A stretch of 64,000 bases of DNA from Acidimicrobiia bacterium (GTDB taxonomy: Bacteria; Actinomycetota; Acidimicrobiia; Spongiisociales; ZC4RG35). Under the pieces are notes generated by a model, which had not been told where the DNA came from, ran no database searches, and worked only from the letters and a program-made list of their open reading frames with translations. A program made the position numbers and the translations under genes. Location: NCBI GenBank assembly GCA_028285585.1, contig JANQOU010000006.1, positions 310,001 to 374,000 on the forward strand, given 5' to 3'. This document shows, piece by piece, positions 34,937 through 43,190 of this stretch (position 1 is its first letter; every line of letters starts with the position of its first letter).

Positions 34937-35664
34937 TGGTTCTAGCTGTCCATCTCTACAAGAGGCTCATGCGCAAAGGACGAGTCATCGCACTTCTCGC
35001 CCTTTCATCTGTGCCGGGGCTCGTCTATTGGCTGTCTAGCTTCGACGCCACCCCTGCTCAACAAGAGACCAGGTACAGCGACATCCTCGCGACGGCAGGA
35101 TTCTCTTTCGCCATAGCGGTCCTCATCCTCACCGTGGCCACTCTGCGTGAGGAGCGAGACGGCGGGACCCTCCCGTACATCTACATGCGGCCCATCCCCC
35201 GGGTTGTGATCGCCGCCTGGTCGATCGTCGCGGGCATCGCCTCTGCTCTCACTATCGCATTGGGTGGATGGCTGACAAGTGTCATCGCAGTCCTGGCCGT
35301 GGGCGGCGACCTTTCGATCACGTGGTCCGGCCTTTCGCTATTCGTGGCGGCTGCCTTTGGCTATTCAGCGGTGTTCGTGCCCCTGGGCTACCTGGTGCCG
35401 AGGTCATTGCTGGTCGGTCTCGGCTACGTCATCGTGGTGGAGTCGATCCTCGCTGCGGCGGTCACAGGACTCGCCCAATTCTCGATTTGGCGGATCTCTC
35501 TCTCGATCTTCGCCGACCTCTCGCCGATCGTGGGCAACGAAGCCACTCAACTGCTCGGGCCGGTGTCGCCGGGGGCGGGCGGGGGTGTGATCAAGCTCGC
35601 CGCGATCCTGGTGGTAGGCCTGGCGGCACTGACGGTCACCCTGCAACGCCGCGACGCTTTGTAG
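34936..35664 (+). CDS. ABC-2 type transporter permease (last gene of operon)
   Basis: The 242-residue protein starts at ATG 34936 within the previous stop. It contains about six helices and the ABC-2 coupling loop REERDGGTLPYIYMRPIPR, matching in place the RTKGVLSVYFSRPLTV loop of the other permease. With the upstream genes it forms a two-ATPase, two-permease transporter. The gene ends 13 bases before the convergent LigD-polymerase gene. Confidence 0.88.
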   Translation: MVLAVHLYKRLMRKGRVIALLALSSVPGLVYWLSSFDATPAQQETRYSDILATAGFSFAIAVLILTVATLREERDGGTLPYIYMRPIPRVVIAAWSIVAGIASALTIALGGWLTSVIAVLAVGGDLSITWSGLSLFVAAAFGYSAVFVPLGYLVPRSLLVGLGYVIVVESILAAAVTGLAQFSIWRISLSIFADLSPIVGNEATQLLGPVSPGAGGGVIKLAAILVVGLAALTVTLQRRDAL

Positions 35665-35677
35665 CGCCGACCCTGCG

Positions 35678-36679
35678 TCAGTACTGGTCGTCCGCTCGCC
35701 GCTGCTTCGACGGTTGCACCCGGGGCGGCTCTCCCGGCATTTTCGGGTAGTGAGGGGGCCAAGGAGCGTCACCGACACCGTCATCCTCGTCACGAAGCAC
35801 CCACTTGAGAAGTGTGTCGATCCGGCCTTCTGTGTCGTCGATACCGGCAGTCAGGTCGCCAACAGACTCCCAGCGCTCAGCGAAGGAGCCCAGCGGGAAG
35901 TCGGCGATCTCGATGTGCTCTAGCTCATCCCAGGTGAAAGGTGCCGAGACGAATCCCGTCGGCCGGACGCCATATGCGGAAGAGACAGTCTTGTCCCGGG
36001 CGTTCTGGTTGTAATCGACAAACACACCGTGACGCTCCTCCTTCCACCACTTCGTGGTGACCAGGCCTTCCATGCGGCGCTCCAACTCCCGGGCGAACGC
36101 GAGCACGGCGCGGCGTGTCTGGAAGAAGTCCCAGATCGGCTCGATGCGCACGTAGACGTGGATGCCCCTGCTCCCCGAAGTCTTTGGCCACCCGACGAGA
36201 CCGAGCTCTTCGAGTAGCTGACGGGCACCCGCCACGGCTTCTTTGACCTGAGCGAAGGCCACGCCTGGCGTTGGGTCGAAGTCGAAACGCAGCTCGTCGG
36301 GGTGATCGATGTCCTCTGCACGTACCGGCCAGGGGTGAAAGTCGAGACACCCGAGCTGGGCGAGACGGACCGGGTCGGCCAGCTTCGTCGGGACGTTCAT
36401 CCGCCCTGGACGCTGCGAAGGGAACCTGATCTGGATCGTGTCGAAAGGGGTGTTCTTGGCCGCGCGCTTGTGATAGATAGGATCGACTGTCACGTCCTGC
36501 ATGTATCGCTTCAGCATGGTCGGGCGTCTGGCAATCCCCCTGGCAGCTCCCTCGGCGACCCTGGCGAAGTGATCCGCCACGTCGAGCTTCGTCCAACCTT
36601 GCTCCGGGAAGACGACGCGGTCGGGGCTTGAGATCCGAACCTCATCACCGGCGACGTCGACCACGGCGTGATCAGCCAC
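35678..36679 (-). CDS. Stand-alone LigD-type DNA polymerase/primase domain
   Basis: The 333-residue protein matches the archaeo-eukaryotic primase-like polymerase domain of LigD. VRISSPDRVVFPEQGWTK opens it; the metal-binding pair sits in LRFDFDPTPGV; the KTSGSRGIHVYVRI motif and the VFVDYNQNARDKTVSSAYGVRP segment follow. No ligase or nuclease domain is fused, so it is the independent PolD form found in several Actinobacteria. A LigC-type ligase lies 3.5 kb away on the opposite strand beyond the ABC operon, and no Ku gene was seen. Confidence 0.94.
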   Translation of the reverse strand: MADHAVVDVAGDEVRISSPDRVVFPEQGWTKLDVADHFARVAEGAARGIARRPTMLKRYMQDVTVDPIYHKRAAKNTPFDTIQIRFPSQRPGRMNVPTKLADPVRLAQLGCLDFHPWPVRAEDIDHPDELRFDFDPTPGVAFAQVKEAVAGARQLLEELGLVGWPKTSGSRGIHVYVRIEPIWDFFQTRRAVLAFARELERRMEGLVTTKWWKEERHGVFVDYNQNARDKTVSSAYGVRPTGFVSAPFTWDELEHIEIADFPLGSFAERWESVGDLTAGIDDTEGRIDTLLKWVLRDEDDGVGDAPWPPHYPKMPGEPPRVQPSKQRRADDQY

Positions 36680-36861
36680 GATCGATGCTCGCTTTCGAGA
36701 ATGTGAGACTCACGGCGTGGCCGGCCGCCATCGAGATCTCTCCAGGTTGGGGACGTCGTGTGCCCATATGAGAACTGGAGGGTACTGAATCGGCGGGTGC
36801 CCTCTCTAGCCTGATATGTGATCCGTCGAGACAACCTGCTCCGAATAGGGGCGAGGCCAGA

Positions 36862-37464
36862 GTGACTACAACCGTTCTCACACCAAGGTCCATAATGGGG
36901 CGCACCACCAGGCCATGGCAGATGAGCACTAACACCGATTCAGGAGTCGCCGCCAGAGTCAGGAGCGGTGAGCGGGCCGCGCTCGAGCAAGCCTTCAACA
37001 GTCATGGCGGCGCCGTCAAGTCGATGGCGATGAGGGTTCTCCGTGAAGAGTCGCTCGCCGAAGACGTGGTCCAGGATGTGTTTGTCGCGTTCTGGCGCGA
37101 TCCAGCCAAGTTCGACGACTCGCGAGGGAGCCTTCGAACCTTTCTCGTGACCATCGCTCACCGGCGCGCCGTCGATCTCGTGCGAGCCGAAGAAGCCAGG
37201 TTCAGGCGCGAGGAGAGAGTTCCCCAAGAATCTGAACCAAGCATCGACGACGAGGTTTGGACCAGGGCCTTAGGCGACACCGTGCGAAAGGCACTGGACG
37301 AGCTTCCCGATCGAGAGCGGAAAGCGATAGCCATGGCCTACTTCGGCGGTCTGAGCTATGTGGAAGTCGCCCGGCGACTCGGCGAGCCTGAGGGAACCAT
37401 CAAGAGCCGGATCCGAGCCGGAATGACAAAACTCTCCGTGTCGCTGGCAGGGGTGAGCACCTGA
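36862..37464 (+). CDS. RNA polymerase sigma factor (SigK-like ECF)
   Basis: The 200-residue protein has a region 2 segment (LEQAFNSHGGAVKSMAMRVL, LAEDVVQDVFVAFWRDPAKF) and a region 4 helix-turn-helix (DLPDRERKAIAMAYFGGLSYVE-like LPDRERKAIAMAYFGGLSYV, then EVARRLGEPEGTIKSRIRAGM). GTG 36862 has GAGG six bases upstream; ATGs at 36895 and 36922 are alternatives and would remove a poorly conserved leader. The stop overlaps the RskA-like gene (TGATG at 37464), the classical actinobacterial SigK/RskA layout. Confidence 0.9.
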   Translation: MTTTVLTPRSIMGRTTRPWQMSTNTDSGVAARVRSGERAALEQAFNSHGGAVKSMAMRVLREESLAEDVVQDVFVAFWRDPAKFDDSRGSLRTFLVTIAHRRAVDLVRAEEARFRREERVPQESEPSIDDEVWTRALGDTVRKALDELPDRERKAIAMAYFGGLSYVEVARRLGEPEGTIKSRIRAGMTKLSVSLAGVST

Positions 37465-38156
37465 TGAGCCATTCCGACATCCGCGACCTGATCCCGCTGT
37501 ACGCATTGGATGCCCTCGAGGAACCCGAAGCTGCGGAGGTGGATCGTCACCTCAAGGACTGCGAGGACTGTCGACAGCTTCTGTCAGAGTCGTACCAGGT
37601 CACCTCGCTCATGGCCGACGACGGACCCGCTCCGAGTCACGTCTGGCAGCGCATCGATTACCAGATCTCCGACCTGGAGAAGTCAGAGATCGTCGATCTC
37701 GCTACGCGGCGCAAACAGCGCCGATGGATGAGCATTGCCCTGGCTGCGGCGACGGCAGCCGTCGTGTTCGCAGGCGTCACCATCATGCAACAGTCAATAG
37801 AAGGTGACGAAGCGTTGGTGGCTCTGGCCGGCGGCGTTGCCGATAACCAAGGATCCGTCGTCGCCGACTTCGTCGTTGATGACGCGTCCGTCGCACAGGT
37901 TGTCCTGGGGGTCGATGGTGTCGGTTATGTGATCCCGACCGACTCACTGGCTCCACTCGATAGCGACAGGACTTACCAACTCTGGGTGATAACACCGGAC
38001 GAGAAGGTGATATCGGCCGGTGTGCTCGGAGCCACCCCAGGGCCTTCTACCTTCACCTGGAAGGGTGACGTGGCCGGGTTTGCCCTTACCCGGGAGGTGG
38101 CGGGCGGCGTGGTGTCCAGCGACGGTGACGTTGTCTCCTTGATCACCGACATCTGA
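37464..38156 (+). CDS. RskA-like anti-sigma factor with zinc motif
   Basis: The 230-residue protein has a cytoplasmic zinc-type anti-sigma domain with HLKDCEDC (HxxxCxxC, about residues 28-35), a single membrane helix (about 90-112, SIALAAATAAVVFAGVTIM), and an external RskA domain (about 120-230) with YQLWVITPDEKVISAGVLG and FALTREVAGG. It should hold the upstream sigma factor at the membrane until cleaved. Contrast the six-cysteine partners in the first 10 kb, which lack this motif. Confidence 0.93.
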   Translation: MSHSDIRDLIPLYALDALEEPEAAEVDRHLKDCEDCRQLLSESYQVTSLMADDGPAPSHVWQRIDYQISDLEKSEIVDLATRRKQRRWMSIALAAATAAVVFAGVTIMQQSIEGDEALVALAGGVADNQGSVVADFVVDDASVAQVVLGVDGVGYVIPTDSLAPLDSDRTYQLWVITPDEKVISAGVLGATPGPSTFTWKGDVAGFALTREVAGGVVSSDGDVVSLITDI

Positions 38157-38158
38157 GC

Positions 38159-39088
38159 GTGCTCCAGCAGGTCAGAGCATCACTCACCGGGCTGGCTGAT
38201 TCGCTCCGGCGCCGCGTCGTTGCCGGCGCATCCGCACCATTCGGGCATGCACCATTCCCTCTCGAGAAGACCATGGATCACGCGGGTGATCCCGGGCTGC
38301 TCGGGCCGGACAGCGTCTCATGGACTGTTATCGGCGACGTAGCGGCATTCATCGGCGGGATCCGCGGGTTGCTCGTGCAAGCAGCCCACCCTGAGGTGGT
38401 GGCCGGTGTCGGAGACCACTCCCGATATCGCGACGATCCGCTGGGACGTCTCTCTCGGACATCGGCATACGTGACCGCCACTACGTATGGCGCTATGGCT
38501 GAGGTGGAAGCTGCCGTGCAGAAAGTCAATGACATCCACCGCCACGTGAGAGGAGTCAGCTCCCGCGGAATTCCGTACAGCGCCGAAGACCCGCCATTCG
38601 CAGCCTGGGTCCACAACGCTCTCACAGACTCGTTCCTCACAGCGCATCTCGCCTTCGGAGGCATCGAGCTGAGCGCATCTGAGGCAGACAGGTTCGTCTC
38701 CGAGCAACAGCGAGTCGGGTCGCTGCTGGGAGCCGACCCGATGCCCGACCGTGCATCGATGCTGTCAGCATGGATCGAGGGTCACCCCGGCCTTGCAACG
38801 TCGCCTGAGATGAGAGATGCCGTCGCCTTCATCATCAATCCCCCGCTGGACGCTTCGATCAAGACTGGCTACGTCCTGTTGCGAGACGCTGCGATGAGCA
38901 CCATCCCCGATCGAGTCCTGCAAACACTGGAGTTGGAACGGCCCCGTCTCGGCCACTTTGCGGGCAAGACGGCAATAGCAGGGCTTCGATGGGCACTGGG
39001 TTACTCCCCCACGTGGGAGCTGGCGCTACACCGGTCGGGTGCCGAAGTGCCCGAAGGGTTGTTCACTCAGCCTTCGCGGGTCGCCTGA
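38159..39088 (+). CDS. MpaB/DUF2236-family putative oxygenase
   Basis: The 309-residue protein starts at GTG 38159, 2 bases after the anti-sigma stop. It carries the family blocks RGLLVQAAHPEVVAGVGDHS, DDPLGRLSRTSAYVTATTYG, HRHVRGVSSRGIPYSAEDPP and AAWVHNAL. The conserved histidines (QAAHP, GDHS, WVHNA) are those proposed to bind heme or iron in the MpaB/Lcp rubber-oxygenase relatives. The substrate is unknown. Cotranscription with the SigK-like pair suggests it may be part of that regulon. It overlaps the convergent hydrolase gene by 22 bases. Confidence 0.88.
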   Translation: MLQQVRASLTGLADSLRRRVVAGASAPFGHAPFPLEKTMDHAGDPGLLGPDSVSWTVIGDVAAFIGGIRGLLVQAAHPEVVAGVGDHSRYRDDPLGRLSRTSAYVTATTYGAMAEVEAAVQKVNDIHRHVRGVSSRGIPYSAEDPPFAAWVHNALTDSFLTAHLAFGGIELSASEADRFVSEQQRVGSLLGADPMPDRASMLSAWIEGHPGLATSPEMRDAVAFIINPPLDASIKTGYVLLRDAAMSTIPDRVLQTLELERPRLGHFAGKTAIAGLRWALGYSPTWELALHRSGAEVPEGLFTQPSRVA

Positions 39089-40209
39089 GCCCTCTGCTCG
39101 AGCCAGTCTGAACACAAGGCTCCGACCGACCTGGCCCGCAACGAGGAAACTGCGTCAAAGCCGTGCTGGGCCCAACGCACCTCGCAGTAGCCGACATCTG
39201 CCCCTGTCGACCTGAGAGCTTCGACGAAATGACGGGACTCTGCGGCCAGCACGATCGAGTCGAACTCTCCATGAACGACCAGAAACGGAGGGGCGGCGGA
39301 TGTCACCTGATCGATCGGAGAGCCGAGCTCATAGAGATCCGGGGCCTCTGAAGGAGTTGCTTTCATGACATACCGTGCGACGAACGGCCAGTCGTATCTC
39401 GTGGGATTCCGGACGAGCAGGTCATAGATCCCATAGAACGGGACACACGCCAACAAGTCTTGCGAGATCGTCTCGAATCCGGGCGTCAGATCATCTCGAT
39501 CAGGGGTCAAAGCTGCCAACGCTGCCAGATGCGCCCCAGACGAAGCACCGGAGATGGCAACTCGGTCCCGGTCGATTCCAAGCTCCTCGGCCTGTCGCTT
39601 GGCCCAAGCGACAGCCGCCTTCACGCCGATGAGATGCTCTGGGAAGGTCGCCACCGGCGACAACGGATAGCGGATGTCGAGGATGACCCAGCCGCGCTCG
39701 ATAAGCCTGTGCAGCATCGGTCTGGCCTGCCGGCCGGGCCGGCCTCGCATCCACGAACCAGGGTGCACATAGATCAGTGCTGGGGCGTTGACAGCTCCGG
39801 CCGGGATCATCAGGTCGAGGGTGTGACCGTTCCAATACTCGACGTTGGCCCGGACCATCGTCCCCTCGGGAGGGCGCTCGTAGAACGGCAGCAACAGCCA
39901 CCACGGCCGATGGCCAAGTTGGCGGCTAGCGATGACACTTCGCGAGAAGACCACAACCATTCCGCCCAGCCCGGCGACGAGGAAAACGAGGCCGACGAAA
40001 CCGATATCTCGGTCCAAGGCACCCAACTCCACGAAGACCCAAGCCACAAGCAGCCTGGCAGCGATGAACACCAGCGTCAGCTCCGATAGGAGCATCCCGG
40101 GCAGCCAGAGCGGCGGAAACCGATGCCCTGGCGGGACCGGGCGCCTGAGGGCGTTGACGGTCCACAAACCTGCCGTGAAGAAATAGATGACGAAGAGAGC
40201 CGAGATCAT
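39067..40209 (-). CDS. Membrane-anchored alpha/beta hydrolase (esterase-like)
   Basis: The 380-residue protein begins with three or four membrane helices (residues 1-100; IYFFTAGLWTVN, LLSELTLVFIAARLLVAWVF, GLVFLVAGLGGMVVVF), then a cytosolic or external hydrolase domain. The catalytic triad is visible: serine in SGASSGAHLAALAAL, aspartate in VVHGEFDSIV and histidine in AQHGFDAV. YVHPGSWMRGRPGR is an oxyanion-type HGG-like segment. Fused membrane segments plus an esterase core are found in several actinobacterial carboxylesterases. Substrate unknown. It ends inside the MpaB-like gene on the other strand. Confidence 0.85.
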   Translation of the reverse strand: MISALFVIYFFTAGLWTVNALRRPVPPGHRFPPLWLPGMLLSELTLVFIAARLLVAWVFVELGALDRDIGFVGLVFLVAGLGGMVVVFSRSVIASRQLGHRPWWLLLPFYERPPEGTMVRANVEYWNGHTLDLMIPAGAVNAPALIYVHPGSWMRGRPGRQARPMLHRLIERGWVILDIRYPLSPVATFPEHLIGVKAAVAWAKRQAEELGIDRDRVAISGASSGAHLAALAALTPDRDDLTPGFETISQDLLACVPFYGIYDLLVRNPTRYDWPFVARYVMKATPSEAPDLYELGSPIDQVTSAAPPFLVVHGEFDSIVLAAESRHFVEALRSTGADVGYCEVRWAQHGFDAVSSLRARSVGALCSDWLEQRAQATREG

Positions 40210-40250
40210 CTCACTGCTCGCTTGGCGACAGACATACGCTGGACAACAAC

Positions 40251-41249
40251 ATGTTCGAGCGAGTCATTCTGAGGAGAATCGTCACGATATCAGCCGTCGT
40301 CTTGATGTTTGTGGTCACGACGGTGCTTGCTCCTCTCCTCTTGATCCTCGCAGTTCTGGTGGACATCGCCAGGGCTCTCGCCGGAACCAGGGCATGGATG
40401 ACAACACGGTCCCTTGTCTTCGGCTGGGCCTACCTGCTTGGAGAGATGTGGGCTGTGATGACCCTGGGGTTGGTCGCCCTGACGGGAAAACAACGCTCGA
40501 TCGAACTCACCTATGGGCTGCAAAGGACCTGGGCTCGTTGGAACCTGCTGTGTCTCGAGTTCATCTTCGGGTTGAGCATCGCGGCAAAGGGTCTGGAGTC
40601 CGCCGAGTCGCCGCCTTTCATCGTGTTGTCGCGTCACGCATCGTTGATCGACACGTTGATCCCAGCGGAGTTGATCACAAGACCGTCTGGCGTCCGTCTT
40701 CGCTACGTGCTCAAGAAGGAACTTCTTCTCGACCCGGCACTGGACATCGCCGGCAACCGGCTGCCCAACTACTTCGTTGCCCGCGGATCCGGCGAGTCAG
40801 AGAGCGATCGGCAGGGCATAAAGGACCTGATTGACTCAATGGGCAGTGACGAAGCTGTGCTGATCTATCCGGAGGGGACTCGTTTCAGTGTTGAGAAGCA
40901 GCGGCGGCTCAGAGCAAGGTTCGCCGAGAGGGAAGGCAGAGTCGCAGAGCTGGCGGTGGGGCTGGAACGGGTTCTCCCGCCACGACCCGGCGGGACACTG
41001 GCTCTCCTGGAGGCATCCGAAGCCGACGTCGTGATTCTTGCCCACAACGGGCTGGAAGGCTTTGCGCGTGTGAAGGACATCTGGGCCGGTGACCTGGTGG
41101 GCCGCACCATCAACGTGAAGATGACCAGGATCGCACGCGGCGACATACCCGAGGACCGCGGCGACCGCGTCCAATGGCTCTTCGAGGTCTGGTCAGATCT
41201 GGACAAATGGGTGCAAGAGCAGGCCGACCCGGGTCACGGCTCCCGATAG
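40251..41249 (+). CDS. PlsC-type 1-acyl-glycerol-phosphate acyltransferase
   Basis: The 332-residue protein has two N-terminal membrane helices (about residues 10-30 and 50-75), then the acyltransferase core: RHASLIDT carries the HxxxxD motif, and IYPEGTRFS gives the substrate-binding block. NYFVARGSGESESDRQG sits between them. These features fit phosphatidic acid or related membrane acylation. It is convergent with a KAS III gene (16-base overlap), and an esterase gene lies upstream on the opposite strand, so a small lipid-metabolism group is suggested. Confidence 0.88.
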   Translation: MFERVILRRIVTISAVVLMFVVTTVLAPLLLILAVLVDIARALAGTRAWMTTRSLVFGWAYLLGEMWAVMTLGLVALTGKQRSIELTYGLQRTWARWNLLCLEFIFGLSIAAKGLESAESPPFIVLSRHASLIDTLIPAELITRPSGVRLRYVLKKELLLDPALDIAGNRLPNYFVARGSGESESDRQGIKDLIDSMGSDEAVLIYPEGTRFSVEKQRRLRARFAEREGRVAELAVGLERVLPPRPGGTLALLEASEADVVILAHNGLEGFARVKDIWAGDLVGRTINVKMTRIARGDIPEDRGDRVQWLFEVWSDLDKWVQEQADPGHGSR

Positions 41250-42298
41250 AGAACCGCTCCGTAGTGAGCACCGGCGCCAAACGCGGCGAAGCAAACCACC
41301 GTTCCCCGAGCGACTCTGCCCGCCTTGCGTAACTCGTCGTAGAGAATCGGAAGGGTCCCGGCGGTCGTGTTCCCGTAGCCGGCGATGTTGGAAGGCACCT
41401 TCTCGAAGCCCATGCCGAAGCTCTTCCGCACACCCTCCAGGATCCGGTCGTTGGCCTGATGCGCCACCACGAGATCCACTTCGTCGAGCGTGAGACCGGT
41501 TTGCTCCAGAACTTCGAGAGCCGCCTCGGGCATCAACCGCACCGCACGCCGATACAGCCCTCCGCCGTCCATGACAGGAAGGTGCCCGTCCTCGGTCAAT
41601 TGGTCGGAGGACACCCAAGGCCTCTCCTTGAACCCCACCCCGGGGACGAGGATCAGCTCGAACGACTCCCCGTCGGTGTGAAGACTCGAACCGAGCACAC
41701 CGGTGGAAGGTGAATCACCAGCGGAAAGGACCATCGCTCCGGCACCATCTCCGAACAGCACACTCCACGCTCGATGCTCGGTGTTTCGCGTGTAGTCATC
41801 AGCAGGGAGCTCAACCGAATCATCCCCCAAGACCCGGTCCCAGGAAGCCCTGCTCCATGGGAGGAAGCCGGCATGAACCTCAGCGCCCACCACCACCACG
41901 TGACCAGCACGTCCAGTGCTCAGATATGCATCGGCCAGATCAAGCCCGTACAGGAACCCGCTGCACTGCTGACGCAGGTCCATCGCTGCGACATGGTTGA
42001 GACCAAGACCTGCTTGGACCAATCCGGCGATGCCCGGAGCGATGTAGTCGGGTGTCATGGTCGCGGTGACCAGCATGTCGACTTCACTCGGCTCCAGCCC
42101 GGCGTCCTCGATGGCGCGGGCAGCCGCATCGATGGCGAGATCAGAAGCTCCAACACCTGGATCGACGAATCGCCGCTCTTTGACGCCGGTCCTGGAAGTG
42201 ATCCAATCATCGGAGGTGTCCATGATCTGGGCCAGATCATGGTTGGTGACCACGTTGTCGGGGACCGACACACCGGTTCCCATGATGACCGAGCCCAT
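41234..42298 (-). CDS. 3-oxoacyl-ACP synthase III family (FabH-like) enzyme
   Basis: The 354-residue thiolase-fold protein has the Cys-His-Asn triad of KAS III: DLRQQCSGFLYGL, VVAHQANDRILEGV and AGYGNTTAGTLP. DTSDDWITSRTGVKERR near the N-terminus is also typical. Normal FabH starts fatty acid synthesis by condensing acetyl-CoA with malonyl-ACP, but the segment between about residues 150 and 185 (SRASWDRVLGDDSVELPADD) is longer than in E. coli FabH, so a side-pathway role (secondary metabolite or long-chain condensation, OleA-like) is possible. ATG 42298 follows GAGGTGAGGTG; a GTG at 42301 is an alternative. Confidence 0.85.
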   Translation of the reverse strand: MGSVIMGTGVSVPDNVVTNHDLAQIMDTSDDWITSRTGVKERRFVDPGVGASDLAIDAAARAIEDAGLEPSEVDMLVTATMTPDYIAPGIAGLVQAGLGLNHVAAMDLRQQCSGFLYGLDLADAYLSTGRAGHVVVVGAEVHAGFLPWSRASWDRVLGDDSVELPADDYTRNTEHRAWSVLFGDGAGAMVLSAGDSPSTGVLGSSLHTDGESFELILVPGVGFKERPWVSSDQLTEDGHLPVMDGGGLYRRAVRLMPEAALEVLEQTGLTLDEVDLVVAHQANDRILEGVRKSFGMGFEKVPSNIAGYGNTTAGTLPILYDELRKAGRVARGTVVCFAAFGAGAHYGAVLYREP

Positions 42299-42380
42299 CA
42301 CCTCACCTCATCTTGCTGTCGTTGCGAATCATCAAAGGTTGCCGAGCTAGTGAACCCCATCCAGCTCATAGTCAACGGGA

Positions 42381-43127
42381 TCATGCCGTCTCCGGTGTCG
42401 GAGTAGGGAACTGTTCTAGCGGAATCGCGTACACAACGACGTTGCTGTCGTATTCCTGGGCGCTGGCGTTGAATCCGCCGCCACAGGTGATGAGAGTCAA
42501 CGTGGGAGACCCCGAGCGGCTGAAGATCGTGCTCAGAGGAAGCTCATCTTTGTCATATGTGGTGCGAGCTTCGACCACGAACCAAGACTCGGAGCCGTCG
42601 TCGTATGACACCGCAACTCGGTCACCCGGAGCCAAGTCACGCAAGTTGTAGAAGACGCCTGGTCCCTGGCTGGACAAGTCGACGTGTGCCGCCAGGACCG
42701 CAGACCCTCTCTCACCCGGCGCCGGGCCATGCTTGTACCAAGCGACGTCGTTCACATTGCGAGGCACATCCATCTGGCCGGTTCGCCGGTCTACGCCGTG
42801 CTCGGCGACGGAGGCGTCCACCCCGATCGCTTGGATGCGAAGTCGAACCGGGGATCGCTCAGGCTGCGAGCCGAGCTGTTCGAGCAGAGAGACCTCATTC
42901 GGCGGGATCGACTCGGGTGCTGACTCCGCGGCCGGCTCAGATGTTGAGGGAGAGATGTCCGAGCCAGGATAAGAAGCGCCACTCGCCGGACTCAGCGCTG
43001 TCTCAGACGACAGCACATCACCTGCCTCGGTTGCGGGCAGCGAAAGGCCGGTGACTACGGCACCGATGACGAAGGCCACGGCCACCGCGAGAAGAATCGT
43101 CGGCAGTCGGGAGAAATCTGGCTTCAT
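42381..43127 (-). CDS. Class F-type sortase
   Basis: The 248-residue protein has an N-terminal membrane anchor (about residues 9-30), a Ser/Pro/Glu-rich linker and a C-terminal sortase domain. The catalytic histidine is in SAVLAAHVDLSSQGPGVFYNL, the cysteine in TLTLITCGGGF, and YDSNVVVYA follows where the usual arginine-bearing strand lies. The layout SxxGxGVFYxLRDLxPGD is typical of actinobacterial class F sortases. ATG 43127 replaces a longer frame to 43172 with no signal. The DUF4397 gene immediately upstream encodes the obvious substrate candidate. Confidence 0.85.
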   Translation of the reverse strand: MKPDFSRLPTILLAVAVAFVIGAVVTGLSLPATEAGDVLSSETALSPASGASYPGSDISPSTSEPAAESAPESIPPNEVSLLEQLGSQPERSPVRLRIQAIGVDASVAEHGVDRRTGQMDVPRNVNDVAWYKHGPAPGERGSAVLAAHVDLSSQGPGVFYNLRDLAPGDRVAVSYDDGSESWFVVEARTTYDKDELPLSTIFSRSGSPTLTLITCGGGFNASAQEYDSNVVVYAIPLEQFPTPTPETA

Positions 43128-43190
43128 GTCTGGCTCGCGAGTGGGGAGACCCTGCAACGGGCCTCCCCACACGTCACATCGAGAGCTGGC

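Noticed and set aside
31187-36679. Ku gene as part of a complete end-joining set
   Set aside because: No Ku-like sequence occurs in or around the ligase and polymerase genes in this window.
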